Positions 27,690-36,325 of a stretch of DNA of 64,000 bases are shown here, piece after piece. The notes beneath the pieces were generated by a model. The model saw only the letters and a list, made by a program, of their open reading frames with translations. It was not told the origin of the DNA and did no database searches. Where the stretch lies: the NCBI RefSeq assembly GCF_006861795.1, contig NZ_VDGH01000010.1, forward strand, positions 187,585-251,584, given 5' to 3'. The DNA comes from Psychrobacillus lasiicapitis. GTDB taxonomy: Bacteria > Bacillota > Bacilli > Bacillales_A > Planococcaceae. A program made the translations under genes and the position numbers. Numbering within the stretch: position 1 is the stretch's first letter; each line of letters opens with the position of its first letter.

Positions 27690-28937
27690 ATGAAAAATGT
27701 ACTCAGAACTTTAACAATTACAGGTGGATTGGCAGCTAGTTTATTAATTGGAGCAGGAGCAGCTTCTGCAGCAGAAAATGATTCTTTGTTGAATGGTGAC
27801 CGTGGTTTATTAGAAAAATTAAACCTTCTAGGATCCGAAGATGAAAATAATAGCAATCTCGTAATTGATTCACAGAAAGATGCTAATTCTGATGTGAATG
27901 TAGAATCTACTGAAGATGCATATCAGTCTAATACAGAATCAGATGCAGAAGGTTCGGTTGAAGCAATGTATGAAAACGAAGAAGAAACGGCTTCATTGGA
28001 CGCGGATGGAGAAGCTGAAGTAATGAATGAAACAGTAGTAGATGAAGAGAATGACATGTACTCATCTACAACAGAAGCAGATGCAGAAGGCACAGTTGAA
28101 GCAATGTATGAAGGTGAAGAAGAAACGGCTTCAGTAAATGCGGATGGAGAAGCTGAAGTAATGAATGAAACAGTAGTAGATGAAGAGAATGACATGTACT
28201 CATCTACAACAGAAGTAGATGCAGAAGGTACAGTCGGAGCAATGTATGAAGGCGAAGAAGAAACGGCTTCAGTAAATGCGGATGGGAATGCTGGATTAAT
28301 GAATGAAACAGTAGTGGATGAAGAAAATGACATGTACTCATCTACGACAGAAGCAGATGCAGAAGGTACAGTCGGAGCAATGTATGAAGGCGAAGACGAA
28401 ACGGCTTCAGTAAATGCGGATGGGAATGCTGAATTAATGAATGAAACAGTTGTAGACGAAGATAATGACACTTATTCTTCTATCTCAAAAGGTGCGTTTG
28501 GTAGTAGCTTAAATTCTATGTTCGAAAATGAAGATGATTCTTCTTATTTGAATGCAGATAATAATACTACTTTCATGAATATTATTGAATCAGACGAAGA
28601 AAACGAATCATCAACATTTGCTCTTGGAACTGATTCTGCTTCTTTCTTAGCTCTAGGTTCTGAAGACGATGAAAACGAAAATCATACAACATTAATGTCA
28701 GCCCTATCTGCATGGATCAAAGCAGAGCAAATGGAAGACTCATCTTATTTAGGGACTGAAGTAGATACTACATCTATGTTAGGTTTTGAATCAGAAGAAG
28801 ACTCTTTCTTCTCCATGTTAGATGCTACAGCGAATCTTTGGGTAGAATCTACAGAAAATGAGGAAGAGAGTGATTCAAGCGAATTAGGATTAAATCTTAA
28901 TCTTGGCTTGTTAGCGAGCTCTGAATCAAATGATTAA
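27690..28937 (+). CDS. Unrecognised secreted acidic repeat protein
   Basis: 415-residue protein with a clear signal peptide (MKNVLRTLTITGGLAASL, cleavage after ASA at about residue 28). The mature protein is extremely acidic, with no cysteines in view. Residues about 85-268 form four tandem 46-residue repeats of the type DAEGTVEAMYEGEEETASVN...ETVVDEENDMYSSTTEA, then a more diverged region with the same flavour (FENEDDSSYLNADNN) and a final short hydrophobic-alternating tail. ATG 27690 follows AAAGGAGAG. Plausible roles are cation binding, surface/matrix or spore-associated; none can be shown. The opposite-strand open frame at 27923-28471 is a by-product of the repeats. Confidence 0.78.
   Translation: MKNVLRTLTITGGLAASLLIGAGAASAAENDSLLNGDRGLLEKLNLLGSEDENNSNLVIDSQKDANSDVNVESTEDAYQSNTESDAEGSVEAMYENEEETASLDADGEAEVMNETVVDEENDMYSSTTEADAEGTVEAMYEGEEETASVNADGEAEVMNETVVDEENDMYSSTTEVDAEGTVGAMYEGEEETASVNADGNAGLMNETVVDEENDMYSSTTEADAEGTVGAMYEGEDETASVNADGNAELMNETVVDEDNDTYSSISKGAFGSSLNSMFENEDDSSYLNADNNTTFMNIIESDEENESSTFALGTDSASFLALGSEDDENENHTTLMSALSAWIKAEQMEDSSYLGTEVDTTSMLGFESEEDSFFSMLDATANLWVESTENEEESDSSELGLNLNLGLLASSESND
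27942..28493 (+). repeat. Four tandem 138-bp coding repeats
   Basis: Units start at 27942, 28080, 28218 and 28356, exactly 138 bases (46 codons) apart. Units 2-4 are nearly identical at DNA level, which points to recent duplication or ongoing recombination; unit 4 degenerates at its end. Confidence 0.9.
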
Positions 28938-28977
28938 TAACAACTATTGCTAAGCTTAAATTGGGTTTAAACACACC

Positions 28978-29015
28978 TGACTGCAGACATCCTTTAAAGG
29001 TTGTCTGCAGTTTTT
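28978..29015 (+). terminator. Terminator after the acidic repeat protein
   Basis: ACTGCAGACA and TGTCTGCAGT form a 10-bp stem, extended by CCT/AGG, and are followed by TTTTT. The stretch 29016-29146 shows no supported gene. Confidence 0.85.
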
Positions 29016-29146
29016 ATGTTATAATGCATTCGAATTATTCTAAGGAAATAGAGCAACCGGAATGTTATATTTTTGATATGATTCCAAATCAAAAAAACTT
29101 AGAAACAATGTTACTACACTGTCTCAAAGTTTTTTGCCTGTTATTC

Positions 29147-29476
29147 TTATTTACTCACATACCCATACTTCTCAAGTGCTGCATATACTGGTTTTAGCTG
29201 AATATAACCCTCACCGATCATCTCTTCATTAATCATAACTAGTGGATAGAAAAACTCATCTTCTGCGATTCGGTTTGCGATATCTTGCTGTCTTTCATTC
29301 TCAATTGGCTGCTCGATATCAATATACGTAAACGTTACTTCGTTTGTTGGAAATTTTCGGTTAATCGCAGCACTAAGCCATTCGTAAGTATCCTTAGAAG
29401 ATGGCGCATTTACGCAACTGGCGCACACTACGTCGGCACCATAAATTTCTATATTTAACGCTTGAGGTTTCATCAT
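29147..29476 (-). CDS. yuzD: YuzD family protein (DUF1462)
   Basis: 109-residue thioredoxin/glutaredoxin-like protein with CASC near the N-terminus (GADVVCASCVNAPSS) and a Pro-containing FFYPLVMINEEMIGEGY strand typical of the fold. Family function is unknown. The ATG at 29476 is preceded by AAGGAG on the minus strand. It is divergent from the NifU-like gene, the same arrangement as yuzD/yutI in B. subtilis. Confidence 0.86.
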   Translation of the reverse strand: MMKPQALNIEIYGADVVCASCVNAPSSKDTYEWLSAAINRKFPTNEVTFTYIDIEQPIENERQQDIANRIAEDEFFYPLVMINEEMIGEGYIQLKPVYAALEKYGYVSK

Positions 29477-29556
29477 TGTTTAGCTCCTTCGAATTCTTTA
29501 TTGGATTTTTTCCCTTACTGATATTATAATGATTATAATGAAAGGAGTCGATAGAT

Positions 29557-29790
29557 ATGACTGATACAATGAATGAACAAGTTCAAGAAGTTTTAGATAA
29601 ATTGCGCCCGTTTTTACTACGTGATGGGGGAGACTGTGAGCTTGTTGACGTAGAAGATGGTATTGTAAAGCTACGCCTTCTTGGAGCTTGCGGAACTTGC
29701 CCAAGTTCAACGATTACATTAAAAGCAGGTATTGAACGCGCTCTTTTAGAGGAAGTACCTGGAGTAGTGGAAGTAGAACAAGTATTTTAA
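29557..29790 (+). CDS. yutI: NifU-like Fe-S carrier protein YutI
   Basis: 77-residue stand-alone NifU C-terminal domain. The cluster-binding CxxC is Cys45/Cys48 in GACGTCPSS. Proteins of this type (Nfu) carry and deliver [4Fe-4S] clusters to targets such as aconitase or LipA. ATG 29557 follows AAAGGAG. The stop codon is already part of a 17-bp stem belonging to the repeat element that follows. Confidence 0.93.
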   Translation: MTDTMNEQVQEVLDKLRPFLLRDGGDCELVDVEDGIVKLRLLGACGTCPSSTITLKAGIERALLEEVPGVVEVEQVF

Positions 29791-29924
29791 CTTCATTCAG
29801 CAGGGCCCACAAACCCTGCTGAATGAAGTTAAAGCCTCCGGCGGATGTCACAGATTTTCAGTGGAATTTATCGAGCAAGCTCGATAAAAATCTGGGCAAA
29901 TACGCCAAGGCGAATTTGATTTAA
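29789..29924. repeat. Structured intergenic repeat, copy 2
   Basis: Perfect 17-bp stem AACTTCATTCAGCAGGG (29789-29805) with CCCTGCTGAATGAAGTT (29814-29830), starting inside the yutI stop codon; then GCCTCCGGCGGATGTCA; AGATTTT...AAAATCT enclosing TTATCGAGC/GCTCGATAA; and CAAATACGCC/GGCGAATTTG. Against copy 1 the last stem shows one compensated base-pair change, which suggests the structure is maintained. It lies between convergent genes and has no T run after its first stem. Confidence 0.85.
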
Positions 29925-29929
29925 ATAAA

Positions 29930-29965
29930 TAAAAAAAGAAGCCGTTAAACATAGGCTTCTTTTTC
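29930..29965 (-). terminator. Terminator of the DUF2225 gene
   Basis: On the minus strand GAAGCC and GGCTTC form a stem enclosing the stop codon, followed by seven T residues. Confidence 0.75.
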
Positions 29966-30640
29966 TTTTTGTTCTCGTATTTCTTGCCAACGTTCTTTTG
30001 CCATCTCTACAATTTTAGGCTCTAATGAGGTGCTCTGTTTTTCAATTACTTTCGAAAAATAACGTGTTGCATATTCCACGTCTCCAATCCTTCGGGATAA
30101 CTCTGCTATCAAATATAGAACTTTCGTTTCAGACATTTGAGTTCCACTATAATCTCCATAAGAATAGGAGTCTACATAGCGATCCCTTGCTATTTCGATG
30201 AAGCGCAGTTCATCCGTCTGTTTTTGCTGCAGACGGTATAGCCAAGCGGTTCGTAGTGCCATACCCGCGATATTGATAAATTTCTCTTTTTTTATTGTTC
30301 CAAAAATAATTCCAAGTTTGTAGGCATTAATACCTTCTTCTATGCTTCTTTCATTTCCATATGAACGTGAAACCCATCTGCTTGCAATCTTTTCTTGAAT
30401 TAGGTCTTTAATACCGGGAGCAAAGTATTTTGAAAACTCTTCTGTAAATGAAGCTCCGCAATGTTCACAAACGAATATATTATAGAGTAAAGGGTTTACC
30501 TCTTTGTTTTGATATATTGGTTGAAAGTCCGTAGCATAGGATTCTACTTTAACGAATTTTGATCGGACTTTAGTCGTTTTAAATTGTTTTTTACAGTGTA
30601 AGCATTCGATGCTTTTTTGATAATATGGAGAAATTTCCAT
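29945..30640 (-). CDS. DUF2225 family protein
   Basis: 231-residue cytoplasmic protein. The N-terminus has two CxxC pairs, CLHCKKQF (about residue 13) and CEHCGASF (about residue 58), forming a probable zinc ribbon; the rest is helical and TPR-like (RTAWLYRLQQ, LYLIAELSRRIGDVEYATRYFSKVIEKQ). This matches DUF2225 proteins of Firmicutes, whose role is unknown. The stop codon lies inside its own terminator hairpin. Confidence 0.83.
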   Translation of the reverse strand: MEISPYYQKSIECLHCKKQFKTTKVRSKFVKVESYATDFQPIYQNKEVNPLLYNIFVCEHCGASFTEEFSKYFAPGIKDLIQEKIASRWVSRSYGNERSIEEGINAYKLGIIFGTIKKEKFINIAGMALRTAWLYRLQQKQTDELRFIEIARDRYVDSYSYGDYSGTQMSETKVLYLIAELSRRIGDVEYATRYFSKVIEKQSTSLEPKIVEMAKERWQEIREQKEKEAYV

Positions 30641-30808
30641 AAAAAACCCTCTTTTCAGCCAGTTTGTTTCTAGTTCTATTATACTCCATTATTCTCTTGA
30701 AAGCGAAATAATTAATTTCTTATTGGATGTAATTGATTCAAGTAGTTTTCCTTGTCTAGATAGTAAAAACACTGCTATTATATACAAAAGGAAGGAATGG
30801 TGATTCAG

Positions 30809-31171
30809 ATGACGGAAGTAGTAATTATATCTGAAGCGGCAGCTTACCGCGTAAAAGAAATGATGACGCATAATGGCGAAGAAGGATCTATGCTTCGCGT
30901 TTCAGTAAATGGTGGTGGATGTAGCGGTCTTTCTTATGGAATGGGTTTTGAACATGAAAAAAAGGAAGATGACATAGAGCTTATACAGCATGGGATTGAT
31001 ATTGTAGTATCGAAAGAGGATGCTCCGATATTAAACGGGACGACGATCGATTATAAAGAATCCTTAATGGGCGGAGGCTTTACAATCGACAATCCTAACG
31101 CTATCGCTTCCTGTGGATGCGGAACTTCATTTAGAACGGCTCAAAAAGCAGGAACTCCAGAGAACTGTTAA
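30809..31171 (+). CDS. yutM: SufA/ErpA-type A-type Fe-S carrier YutM
   Basis: 120-residue HesB/IscA-family protein. The three conserved cysteines are Cys38 (GGCSG), Cys102 and Cys104 (SCGCG). A-type carriers accept clusters from the SufBCD scaffold and pass them to apo-proteins. Two in-frame ATGs exist, 30797 and 30809; the second follows GGTGAT and gives exactly the usual 120 residues. Together with the suf operon and the NifU-like protein it completes a Fe-S delivery set within 21 kb. Confidence 0.92.
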   Translation: MTEVVIISEAAAYRVKEMMTHNGEEGSMLRVSVNGGGCSGLSYGMGFEHEKKEDDIELIQHGIDIVVSKEDAPILNGTTIDYKESLMGGGFTIDNPNAIASCGCGTSFRTAQKAGTPENC

Positions 31172-31180
31172 AAAGTGTGT

Positions 31181-31217
31181 GAGAGCATTTTCTCCTATTA
31201 GGAAATGCTCTCTTCCT
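31181..31217 (+). terminator. Probable terminator after yutM
   Basis: GAGAGCATTT pairs with AAATGCTCTC around TCTCCTATTAGG, followed by a T-rich stretch. Confidence 0.6.
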
Positions 31218-31263
31218 ATTTGTTATCTGTATATTCTAAACTAAACAATCCTTTAACAATGTA

Positions 31264-31292
31264 TTGAAATAGCGTGATAAAAGGGATAATAT
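31264..31292 (+). promoter_or_regulatory. Sigma-A-type promoter upstream of the NADH dehydrogenase gene
   Basis: TTGAAA (31264-31269) and TAATAT (31287-31292) are separated by 17 bases. A dyad TTTTTGTC/GACAAAA follows at 31306-31328 in the presumed leader and could form a hairpin or an operator. Confidence 0.45.
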
Positions 31293-31401
31293 AAGAGATA
31301 AGAGGTTTTTGTCGCAAATTAGACAAAAGAAAACGTTAAGATGACGAATAATTTGTGTCATAAAGGTCTTCTAAAATATATAAAAGGTGGTTGTGATTTT
31401 C

Positions 31402-32613
31402 TTGAAAAGACCAACAATTCTAGTATTAGGTGCCGGTTATGGTGGATTATCCACTGTAGTCAACCTTCAAAAATTAGTAGGAACAGATGAAGCAGACATT
31501 ATTTTAGTGAATAAAAATGATTATCACTATGAGTCTACATGGTTACATGAGGCTTCTGCAGGTACTTTACGTCCAGATCAAGTTCGTTACGATGTAAAGA
31601 GTGTTATTAACCAAAGCAAAGTAACTTTTGTAAAAGCAACAGTTGATGCAATCGATGTTAATACAAAAAAAGTCGCAACTAGTGCTGGTGAGTATACATA
31701 TGACTACCTAGTAATTGGTTTAGGTTTTGAAGGGGAAACTTTTGGAATTCCTGGCTTAGATAAGTATGCGCTTTCGATTGCGAATGTAAATGCAGCTCGT
31801 CAAATTCGTGATCATATTGAATATCAATTTGCTAACTGGTCAACTGACGATGTGCAAGACGATACTCGTTTAACAATCGTTGTAGGTGGAGCAGGATTTT
31901 CTGGTATCGAGTTTTTAGGTGAATTAGGAAACCGTATACCTGAACTTTGCAAAGAATATGACGTACCGAAAGAAAAAGTACGTGTAGTATGTGTAGAAGC
32001 AGCTCCAATGGTACTTCCTGGATTTGACCCAGAATTAGTGGAGTACGCTGTAAGACGTTTAGAGTCTAAAGGAATTGAATTCTCTATTGGAACACCAGTA
32101 GTAGAAGCGACTCCAGAAGGCGTTAAAATTAAAAAAGGCGAGGACGAGTTCGAATTCATCACTGCTGGTACAGTTGTATGGGCAGCAGGGGTTCGTGGAA
32201 ATCGCTTAATCGAATCTTCAGGAATTGAAAATATGCGTGCTCGTGTTAAAGTAGAGAAAGATATGCGTGCTCCTGGTTTCCCAGATGTTTTCATCGTTGG
32301 AGACTGTGCACTTATGATTAATGAAGAGATTAATCGTCCATATCCACCTACTGCACAAATTGCTATGCAACAAGCTGTTACAATCGCGAAAAATATTGTT
32401 GCTCTAATGAAAGGCAATGATACAGAAGAGTTTGTACCTGCACTTAAAGGAACAGTATGTTCACTTGGAGAGCATGATGCAATCGGTGACGTAATGGGTA
32501 GAAAACTTACTGGAACAAAAGCTTCCATCATGAAAAAAGTAATTGATAACCGTGCACTTTACATGATCGGTGGAGTTCCACTTGTACTGAAAAAAGGTAA
32601 ATTTAGCTTATAA
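31402..32613 (+). CDS. yumB: Type II NADH:quinone oxidoreductase (YumB type)
   Basis: 403-residue NDH-2 flavoprotein: FAD-binding [19 protein letters not shown] at the N-terminus, NADH-binding [19 protein letters not shown] in the middle, FIVGDCALM and the quinone-site-like motif [11 protein letters not shown] near the C-terminus. It oxidises NADH at the membrane without pumping protons. The frame opens at GTG 31387, but TTG 31402 matches the [12 protein letters not shown]-terminus of homologues and lies after AAAGGTGG. Compared with YutJ at 24819 it is longer and closer to characterised NDH-2 enzymes. Confidence 0.9.
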   Translation: MKRPTILVLGAGYGGLSTVVNLQKLVGTDEADIILVNKNDYHYESTWLHEASAGTLRPDQVRYDVKSVINQSKVTFVKATVDAIDVNTKKVATSAGEYTYDYLVIGLGFEGETFGIPGLDKYALSIANVNAARQIRDHIEYQFANWSTDDVQDDTRLTIVVGGAGFSGIEFLGELGNRIPELCKEYDVPKEKVRVVCVEAAPMVLPGFDPELVEYAVRRLESKGIEFSIGTPVVEATPEGVKIKKGEDEFEFITAGTVVWAAGVRGNRLIESSGIENMRARVKVEKDMRAPGFPDVFIVGDCALMINEEINRPYPPTAQIAMQQAVTIAKNIVALMKGNDTEEFVPALKGTVCSLGEHDAIGDVMGRKLTGTKASIMKKVIDNRALYMIGGVPLVLKKGKFSL

Positions 32614-32626
32614 TATATAAAATTTG

Positions 32627-32660
32627 TAGCTCCCCCTAATTTTAAAGGTGGGAGCTTTTT
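32627..32660 (+). terminator. Terminator after the NADH dehydrogenase gene
   Basis: AGCTCCC pairs with GGGAGCT across an AT-rich loop, followed by six T residues. Confidence 0.8.
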
Positions 32661-32681
32661 TAAAGGGGATGTTGTTGATAT

Positions 32682-33176
32682 ATGACAAGAAAAGATCGAG
32701 GAAATGTCTGGTTAGGGGTAGCCGGTTTAGTGATAAACTATATGGGTGAGTGGCTTGTAGTGAAAAAAAGATATGGCGGACTTGATGGAAGATGGTCGCT
32801 ACCAGCTGGTTTTGTTAACAATGACGAAACGGTAGATGAAGCAGCATTAAGAGAGGTTAAGGAAGAGACTGGGGTAGAATGTTTAGTACAGCATATGATT
32901 GGTTTTAGAAGTGGTGTTATCGAAAATAAGGTCAGCGATAATATGGCTATTTTTCTATTGCACCCCATCGAAAAAGATCCTATTCTCCAAGCACAACTAT
33001 CGGAGCTATATGAAGTGAAATGGATCCATCCATCTAAATTATTGCATGATGAAAATGCTTCCGTTATGATCCGGGAATTGGCAGAAAAGAAATTTGAAGA
33101 TGGGTTTAGCACCCTTGACGGTATAAACCCGGGGGATGTTTTTGGTTATACGAGTTATAAATTGTTCATTAAGTAA
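32682..33176 (+). CDS. Nudix hydrolase
   Basis: 164-residue protein with a Nudix box G-X5-E-X7-REVKEETG (from GFVNNDETVDEAALREVKE), preceded by LDGRWSLPAG. It hydrolyses a nucleoside diphosphate linked to another group; the substrate cannot be told from the motif. ATG 32682 is preceded by AAAGGGG. It follows the NADH dehydrogenase terminator and ends in a further terminator. Confidence 0.9.
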   Translation: MTRKDRGNVWLGVAGLVINYMGEWLVVKKRYGGLDGRWSLPAGFVNNDETVDEAALREVKEETGVECLVQHMIGFRSGVIENKVSDNMAIFLLHPIEKDPILQAQLSELYEVKWIHPSKLLHDENASVMIRELAEKKFEDGFSTLDGINPGDVFGYTSYKLFIK

Positions 33177-33197
33177 TTTTGCTTATATCTAGATTTT

Positions 33198-33244
33198 GAA
33201 CTGTCAGAGAAGCTAATAGTGCTAGCGTCCTTGACAGTTTTTTT
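33198..33244 (+). terminator. Terminator after the Nudix gene
   Basis: AACTGTCA and TTGACAGTT close a long loop and are followed by seven T residues. Confidence 0.7.
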
Positions 33245-33588
33245 GATATGTCTCAGTCGTACCCCTTTTAAGGTAATGAAACAAAATATAAAAGCATAAG
33301 GTTAATGAGGAGATACATTGACACCTCCTAAGCAGCGCTGTCTTTCTTCAAATAGGTTAGTTATTTTAAGAAATGGTTGCTTTCATGACTGGTTGGTTGC
33401 TCATAGCCATTACCTGGATGTCCCCATAAGGGAAAATTCTTTAGATATTGTTTAATAGTAAGTCAAAACTGAATAAGCAAGCGATTCCCATGAATTTTTG
33501 TTGAAGCCGGACTCTTTTTTACTTTACAAATAAATCTATATGTGATATATTATCAGAATATTATAATAACTATAAAGGAGCGGTTCGA
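33245..33588. other. Gene-poor spacer with a short orphan frame
   Basis: No full gene. On the minus strand, roughly 33370-33460, a 29-codon frame reads LKNFPLWGHPGNGYEQPTSH and a few residues more before TAA. It has no start codon or ribosome binding site and looks like a remnant. The AT-rich end (ATATATTATCAG) probably holds the yuiA promoter. Confidence 0.4.
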
Positions 33589-33714
33589 ATGGATAAGGTG
33601 AAACAAGAAGTAGTTACTAGAAATTGTCCGTATTGCAAAGGGGAAGGCTATTTTCAATTACGCTTAGGCGGTTCTGAAACTTGTAATTGCTGCAATGGTT
33701 CAGGGAAAAAGTAA
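33589..33714 (+). CDS. yuiA: Small zinc-ribbon-like protein YuiA
   Basis: 41-residue protein with DnaJ-type cysteine motifs NCPYCKGEGYFQL and ETCNCCNGSG, which match YuiA of B. subtilis. It probably binds one zinc ion; function unknown. ATG 33589 follows AAAGGAGCGG at an ideal distance. yuiB follows after 95 bases. Confidence 0.85.
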   Translation: MDKVKQEVVTRNCPYCKGEGYFQLRLGGSETCNCCNGSGKK

Positions 33715-33809
33715 TTCCTTTATGACAAATAGGTGAAAATACACAAGTAGATTGAATACTCTCCTCCGTTAAGGTAAACTAGTAAAAGATGCTACGGAGG
33801 TAATAGATT

Positions 33810-34136
33810 ATGGGAGATTTTATGCTTGTGCAAATGATCATTTCGGTGCTCATATTTTTTGTCATGTTTTTTGGAATCGCTTTTTTACTTAATATGCTAC
33901 TTAGAATGACATGGTTTATGGCAATTGTTTATCCTATCGTTGTCATATTTATAATTGATGAAGTTGCTTTTTTTGATTATTTCACAAAGCCAGGAATTGC
34001 TTTCTCAGCACTTGGGGAAAAGTTAATGTCACTGCATGCAGCAGATATTATTATCTTGTCTAGTGGACTTGTAGGGGCGATTGCAGCTGGGTTTGTTATT
34101 AAATACTTAAGAAAAAATGGATATCAAATGTTCTAA
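33810..34136 (+). CDS. yuiB: YuiB family membrane protein
   Basis: 108-residue membrane protein with three hydrophobic helices (IISVLIFFVMFFGIAFLLN, FMAIVYPIVVIFIID, IIILSSGLVGAIAAGFVI) and the C-terminus YLRKNGYQMF typical of YuiB. Function unknown. ATG 33810 follows ACGGAGG; a second in-frame ATG at 33822 is possible. It converges with yuiD. Confidence 0.85.
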   Translation: MGDFMLVQMIISVLIFFVMFFGIAFLLNMLLRMTWFMAIVYPIVVIFIIDEVAFFDYFTKPGIAFSALGEKLMSLHAADIIILSSGLVGAIAAGFVIKYLRKNGYQMF

Positions 34137-34166
34137 AAGGATGACTCACTTAGAGTCATCCTTTTT
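34137..34166. terminator. Bidirectional terminator between yuiB and yuiD
   Basis: AAAGGATGACTC and GAGTCATCCTTT form a 12-bp stem with A and T runs on its two sides, so it serves both convergent genes. Confidence 0.88.
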
Positions 34167-34167
34167 C

Positions 34168-34653
34168 TCATACTATTACCGTATAAATAATGATAGAAAT
34201 CGCGATACCTGTTAGAGCACCCATGAATACTTCGATCGGTTTGTGGCCGAGTAAGGTTTTTAACTCTTCAATTTTCTCTTCGCTTTTCATATGAGACCAT
34301 TCTTTTGTTTGGGTAACAAAATTTTGAAAGTCTACGCGCATTTGGTTGATGACTAATGCTTGTTTGCCTGCTTGAAAACGAACACCAGTCGCGTCAAACA
34401 TGACAATAACAGCAAATACAGTTGCAACTGCAAAGAGGTTCGAATCAATTCCTGTTTCATACGCAATTGCGGTACAAAGCGAGGTTACAGCAGCAGAGTG
34501 AGAACTAGGCATTCCACCAGTAGAAGTGAATAGTTTCCAATCTAATTTTCTTGTTACCAGAAAATGAATAGGAATTTTTACAAATTGAGCAAAGAAAATA
34601 GAAAAAAGTGCAGCCATTAATGGTGTGTTTTGGAGGATTGCCAAAGTAGACAC
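34168..34653 (-). CDS. yuiD: Divergent PAP2 family protein YuiD
   Basis: 161-residue membrane protein of the divergent PAP2 family (acid phosphatase/vanadium-dependent haloperoxidase related): GGMPSSHSAAVTSL and KPIEVFMGALTGI carry the family's phosphatase-like motifs. The lipid or sugar-phosphate substrate is not known. Start is GTG at 34653 (STLAILQNTP), preceded by AAAGGCGG on the minus strand. Confidence 0.86.
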   Translation of the reverse strand: MSTLAILQNTPLMAALFSIFFAQFVKIPIHFLVTRKLDWKLFTSTGGMPSSHSAAVTSLCTAIAYETGIDSNLFAVATVFAVIVMFDATGVRFQAGKQALVINQMRVDFQNFVTQTKEWSHMKSEEKIEELKTLLGHKPIEVFMGALTGIAISIIIYTVIV

Positions 34654-34700
34654 CGCCTTTCAGTGAACTTAAGTAAGTACAGTATAACACATTCATACAA

Positions 34701-34730
34701 TTCGAAAAATGAATCTTCTTCCTATATAAT
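34701..34730 (+). promoter_or_regulatory. Possible promoter of pepA
   Basis: TTCGAA (34701-34706) and a perfect TATAAT (34725-34730) are 18 bases apart, 33 bases upstream of the pepA start. Confidence 0.4.
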
Positions 34731-34763
34731 AAGAATGAATCCGAATAAGTAGGGGGAAAAATA

Positions 34764-36266
34764 ATGATTATTAGTACAAATGAAGTATTATTCGATGAAA
34801 TTCAATCTGAAACACTAGTGGTGGCCGTTTCAAAACATGCGGAAAACACAAGTAAATGGGAAGCGTTCCTAAGTAGTTATGGAGAACATATTACAGAATG
34901 GGTAAAGAGTGGAGACATTTCATCAGAACTTAAAAAGATTGTAAAAGTACCTGTAGCGAATAAAGAAACTTTAAAAAGAATTCTTTTTGTAGGAATTGGC
35001 GAACGTAAACAATTAACTCAAGAAAATATTCGCGAAGTTTTTGGTCTTGTTGGAAAAGAATTATTAGCGAGCAAACCTGAGTCATTAGCAATTTGGATTC
35101 CATCATTTAGCACAGAGTCTATTTCGGACGGAGATATCGCTTATTTAGCTGCGGAAGGCCTTACAATGGGTTCATTTGTATATGAAGGATATAAAACATC
35201 TTCCAATGTTCCGGATTATTATTTACCAGCAATTGAGCTTTTAACCGATGAGGATAGTGATGAAATAGTTTCTTACTTTGAAGTGGGGACAGTTTATGCG
35301 GATGCAGTAAATGAAGCTAGAATTTTAGTAAATACTCCAGGTAATGTCCTGACTTCTACACAATTGGGAGAGTATGCACGAGAACTAGGCAGTACATATA
35401 ATTTTGAAACAGAAATTTTAGGTAAAAAAGAAATAGAAGAGCTTGGGATGGGTGCTTTACTCGCTGTCAACCAAGGATCCGTAGAAGAACCAAGATTAAT
35501 CGTTTTAAAATACCAAGCTACTGAAAAATGGGAAGATGTTGTGGCACTTGTTGGTAAGGGGATTACATTTGATACTGGTGGTTACTCCATTAAAACAAAA
35601 ACAGGTATTGTCGGGATGAAAGGCGATATGGGGGGAGCAGCTGCAGTACTAGGTGCGATGCAAATCATTGGTGAGCTTCGTCCTAACAAAAACGTAATTG
35701 CAGTTATTGCATCGACTGATAATATGATCTCTGGCAATGCATTTAAACCAGATGATGTGATTACTTCAATGAGTGGGAAAACGATTGAGATTTTAAACAC
35801 GGATGCAGAAGGTCGCTTAGTGCTTGCTGATGCAGTAACGTATGCTAAACAGCAAGGTGCAAATTACATTGTAGACGTTGCTACATTAACTGGTGGTGTT
35901 ATTACAGCACTTGGTTATGATAAAACCGGAGCACTTACAAATAATGAAGAATTTTTCGAGACGTTCATGGAAGCATCTCTTGAAACAGGAGAGTTTACTT
36001 GGAGATTACCTTTGACGGAAAGCGATAAAAAACGCATCCGTAAAAGTGATGTAGCGGATCTAAACAACTCACCAGGTAGCGACGGTCATATGATTTTCGG
36101 TGGTGGATTTGTCGGAGAGTTTGTGGAAGAGACACCATGGATTCATTTAGATATTGCTGGTACTTCTGATACGAAAGCTGCACATGATTTCGGGCCAAAA
36201 GGCGGTACTGGTGTTATGGTTCGTACTCTTGCTACATTAATCGAACGAATGGCTGACGAAGAGTAG
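34764..36266 (+). CDS. pepA: Leucyl aminopeptidase PepA
   Basis: 500-residue M17 metallo-aminopeptidase. The two-metal site motifs GKGITFDTGGYSIK and the family signature NTDAEGRLVLAD are intact, with a catalytic Arg in the latter. It removes N-terminal residues from peptides in the cytoplasm. The N-terminal 170 residues are the variable PepA domain. Flanked by yuiD and a Gly/Tyr-rich protein as a single-gene unit. Confidence 0.95.
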   Translation: MIISTNEVLFDEIQSETLVVAVSKHAENTSKWEAFLSSYGEHITEWVKSGDISSELKKIVKVPVANKETLKRILFVGIGERKQLTQENIREVFGLVGKELLASKPESLAIWIPSFSTESISDGDIAYLAAEGLTMGSFVYEGYKTSSNVPDYYLPAIELLTDEDSDEIVSYFEVGTVYADAVNEARILVNTPGNVLTSTQLGEYARELGSTYNFETEILGKKEIEELGMGALLAVNQGSVEEPRLIVLKYQATEKWEDVVALVGKGITFDTGGYSIKTKTGIVGMKGDMGGAAAVLGAMQIIGELRPNKNVIAVIASTDNMISGNAFKPDDVITSMSGKTIEILNTDAEGRLVLADAVTYAKQQGANYIVDVATLTGGVITALGYDKTGALTNNEEFFETFMEASLETGEFTWRLPLTESDKKRIRKSDVADLNNSPGSDGHMIFGGGFVGEFVEETPWIHLDIAGTSDTKAAHDFGPKGGTGVMVRTLATLIERMADEE

Positions 36267-36325
36267 GGAAAACGCACAGCCTATTACTCCTAAACCGCAT
36301 ACACTGTTGGGAAAGGAGGAACAGC

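Noticed and set aside
27923..28471. 182-codon minus-strand frame opposite the acidic repeats
   Set aside because: It exists only because the plus-strand repeats avoid certain codons; Ser/Ala/Val monotony, no ribosome binding site, and it lies wholly inside a well-supported gene.
28961..29197. 78-codon plus-strand frame after the acidic protein
   Set aside because: It begins inside the terminator hairpin, has no SD and overlaps the yuzD end.
29791..29831. Intrinsic terminator for yutI
   Set aside because: The 17-bp stem is perfect but has no T run; it is the variable outer stem of the structured repeat, although it may still block polymerase or exonucleases.
31824..32531. 235-codon minus-strand frame inside the NADH dehydrogenase gene
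   Set aside because: Shadow of a strongly supported flavoprotein; no SD and low-complexity sequence.
33245..33588. Insertion sequence remnant
   Set aside because: No terminal inverted repeats, target duplications or transposase motifs could be identified.
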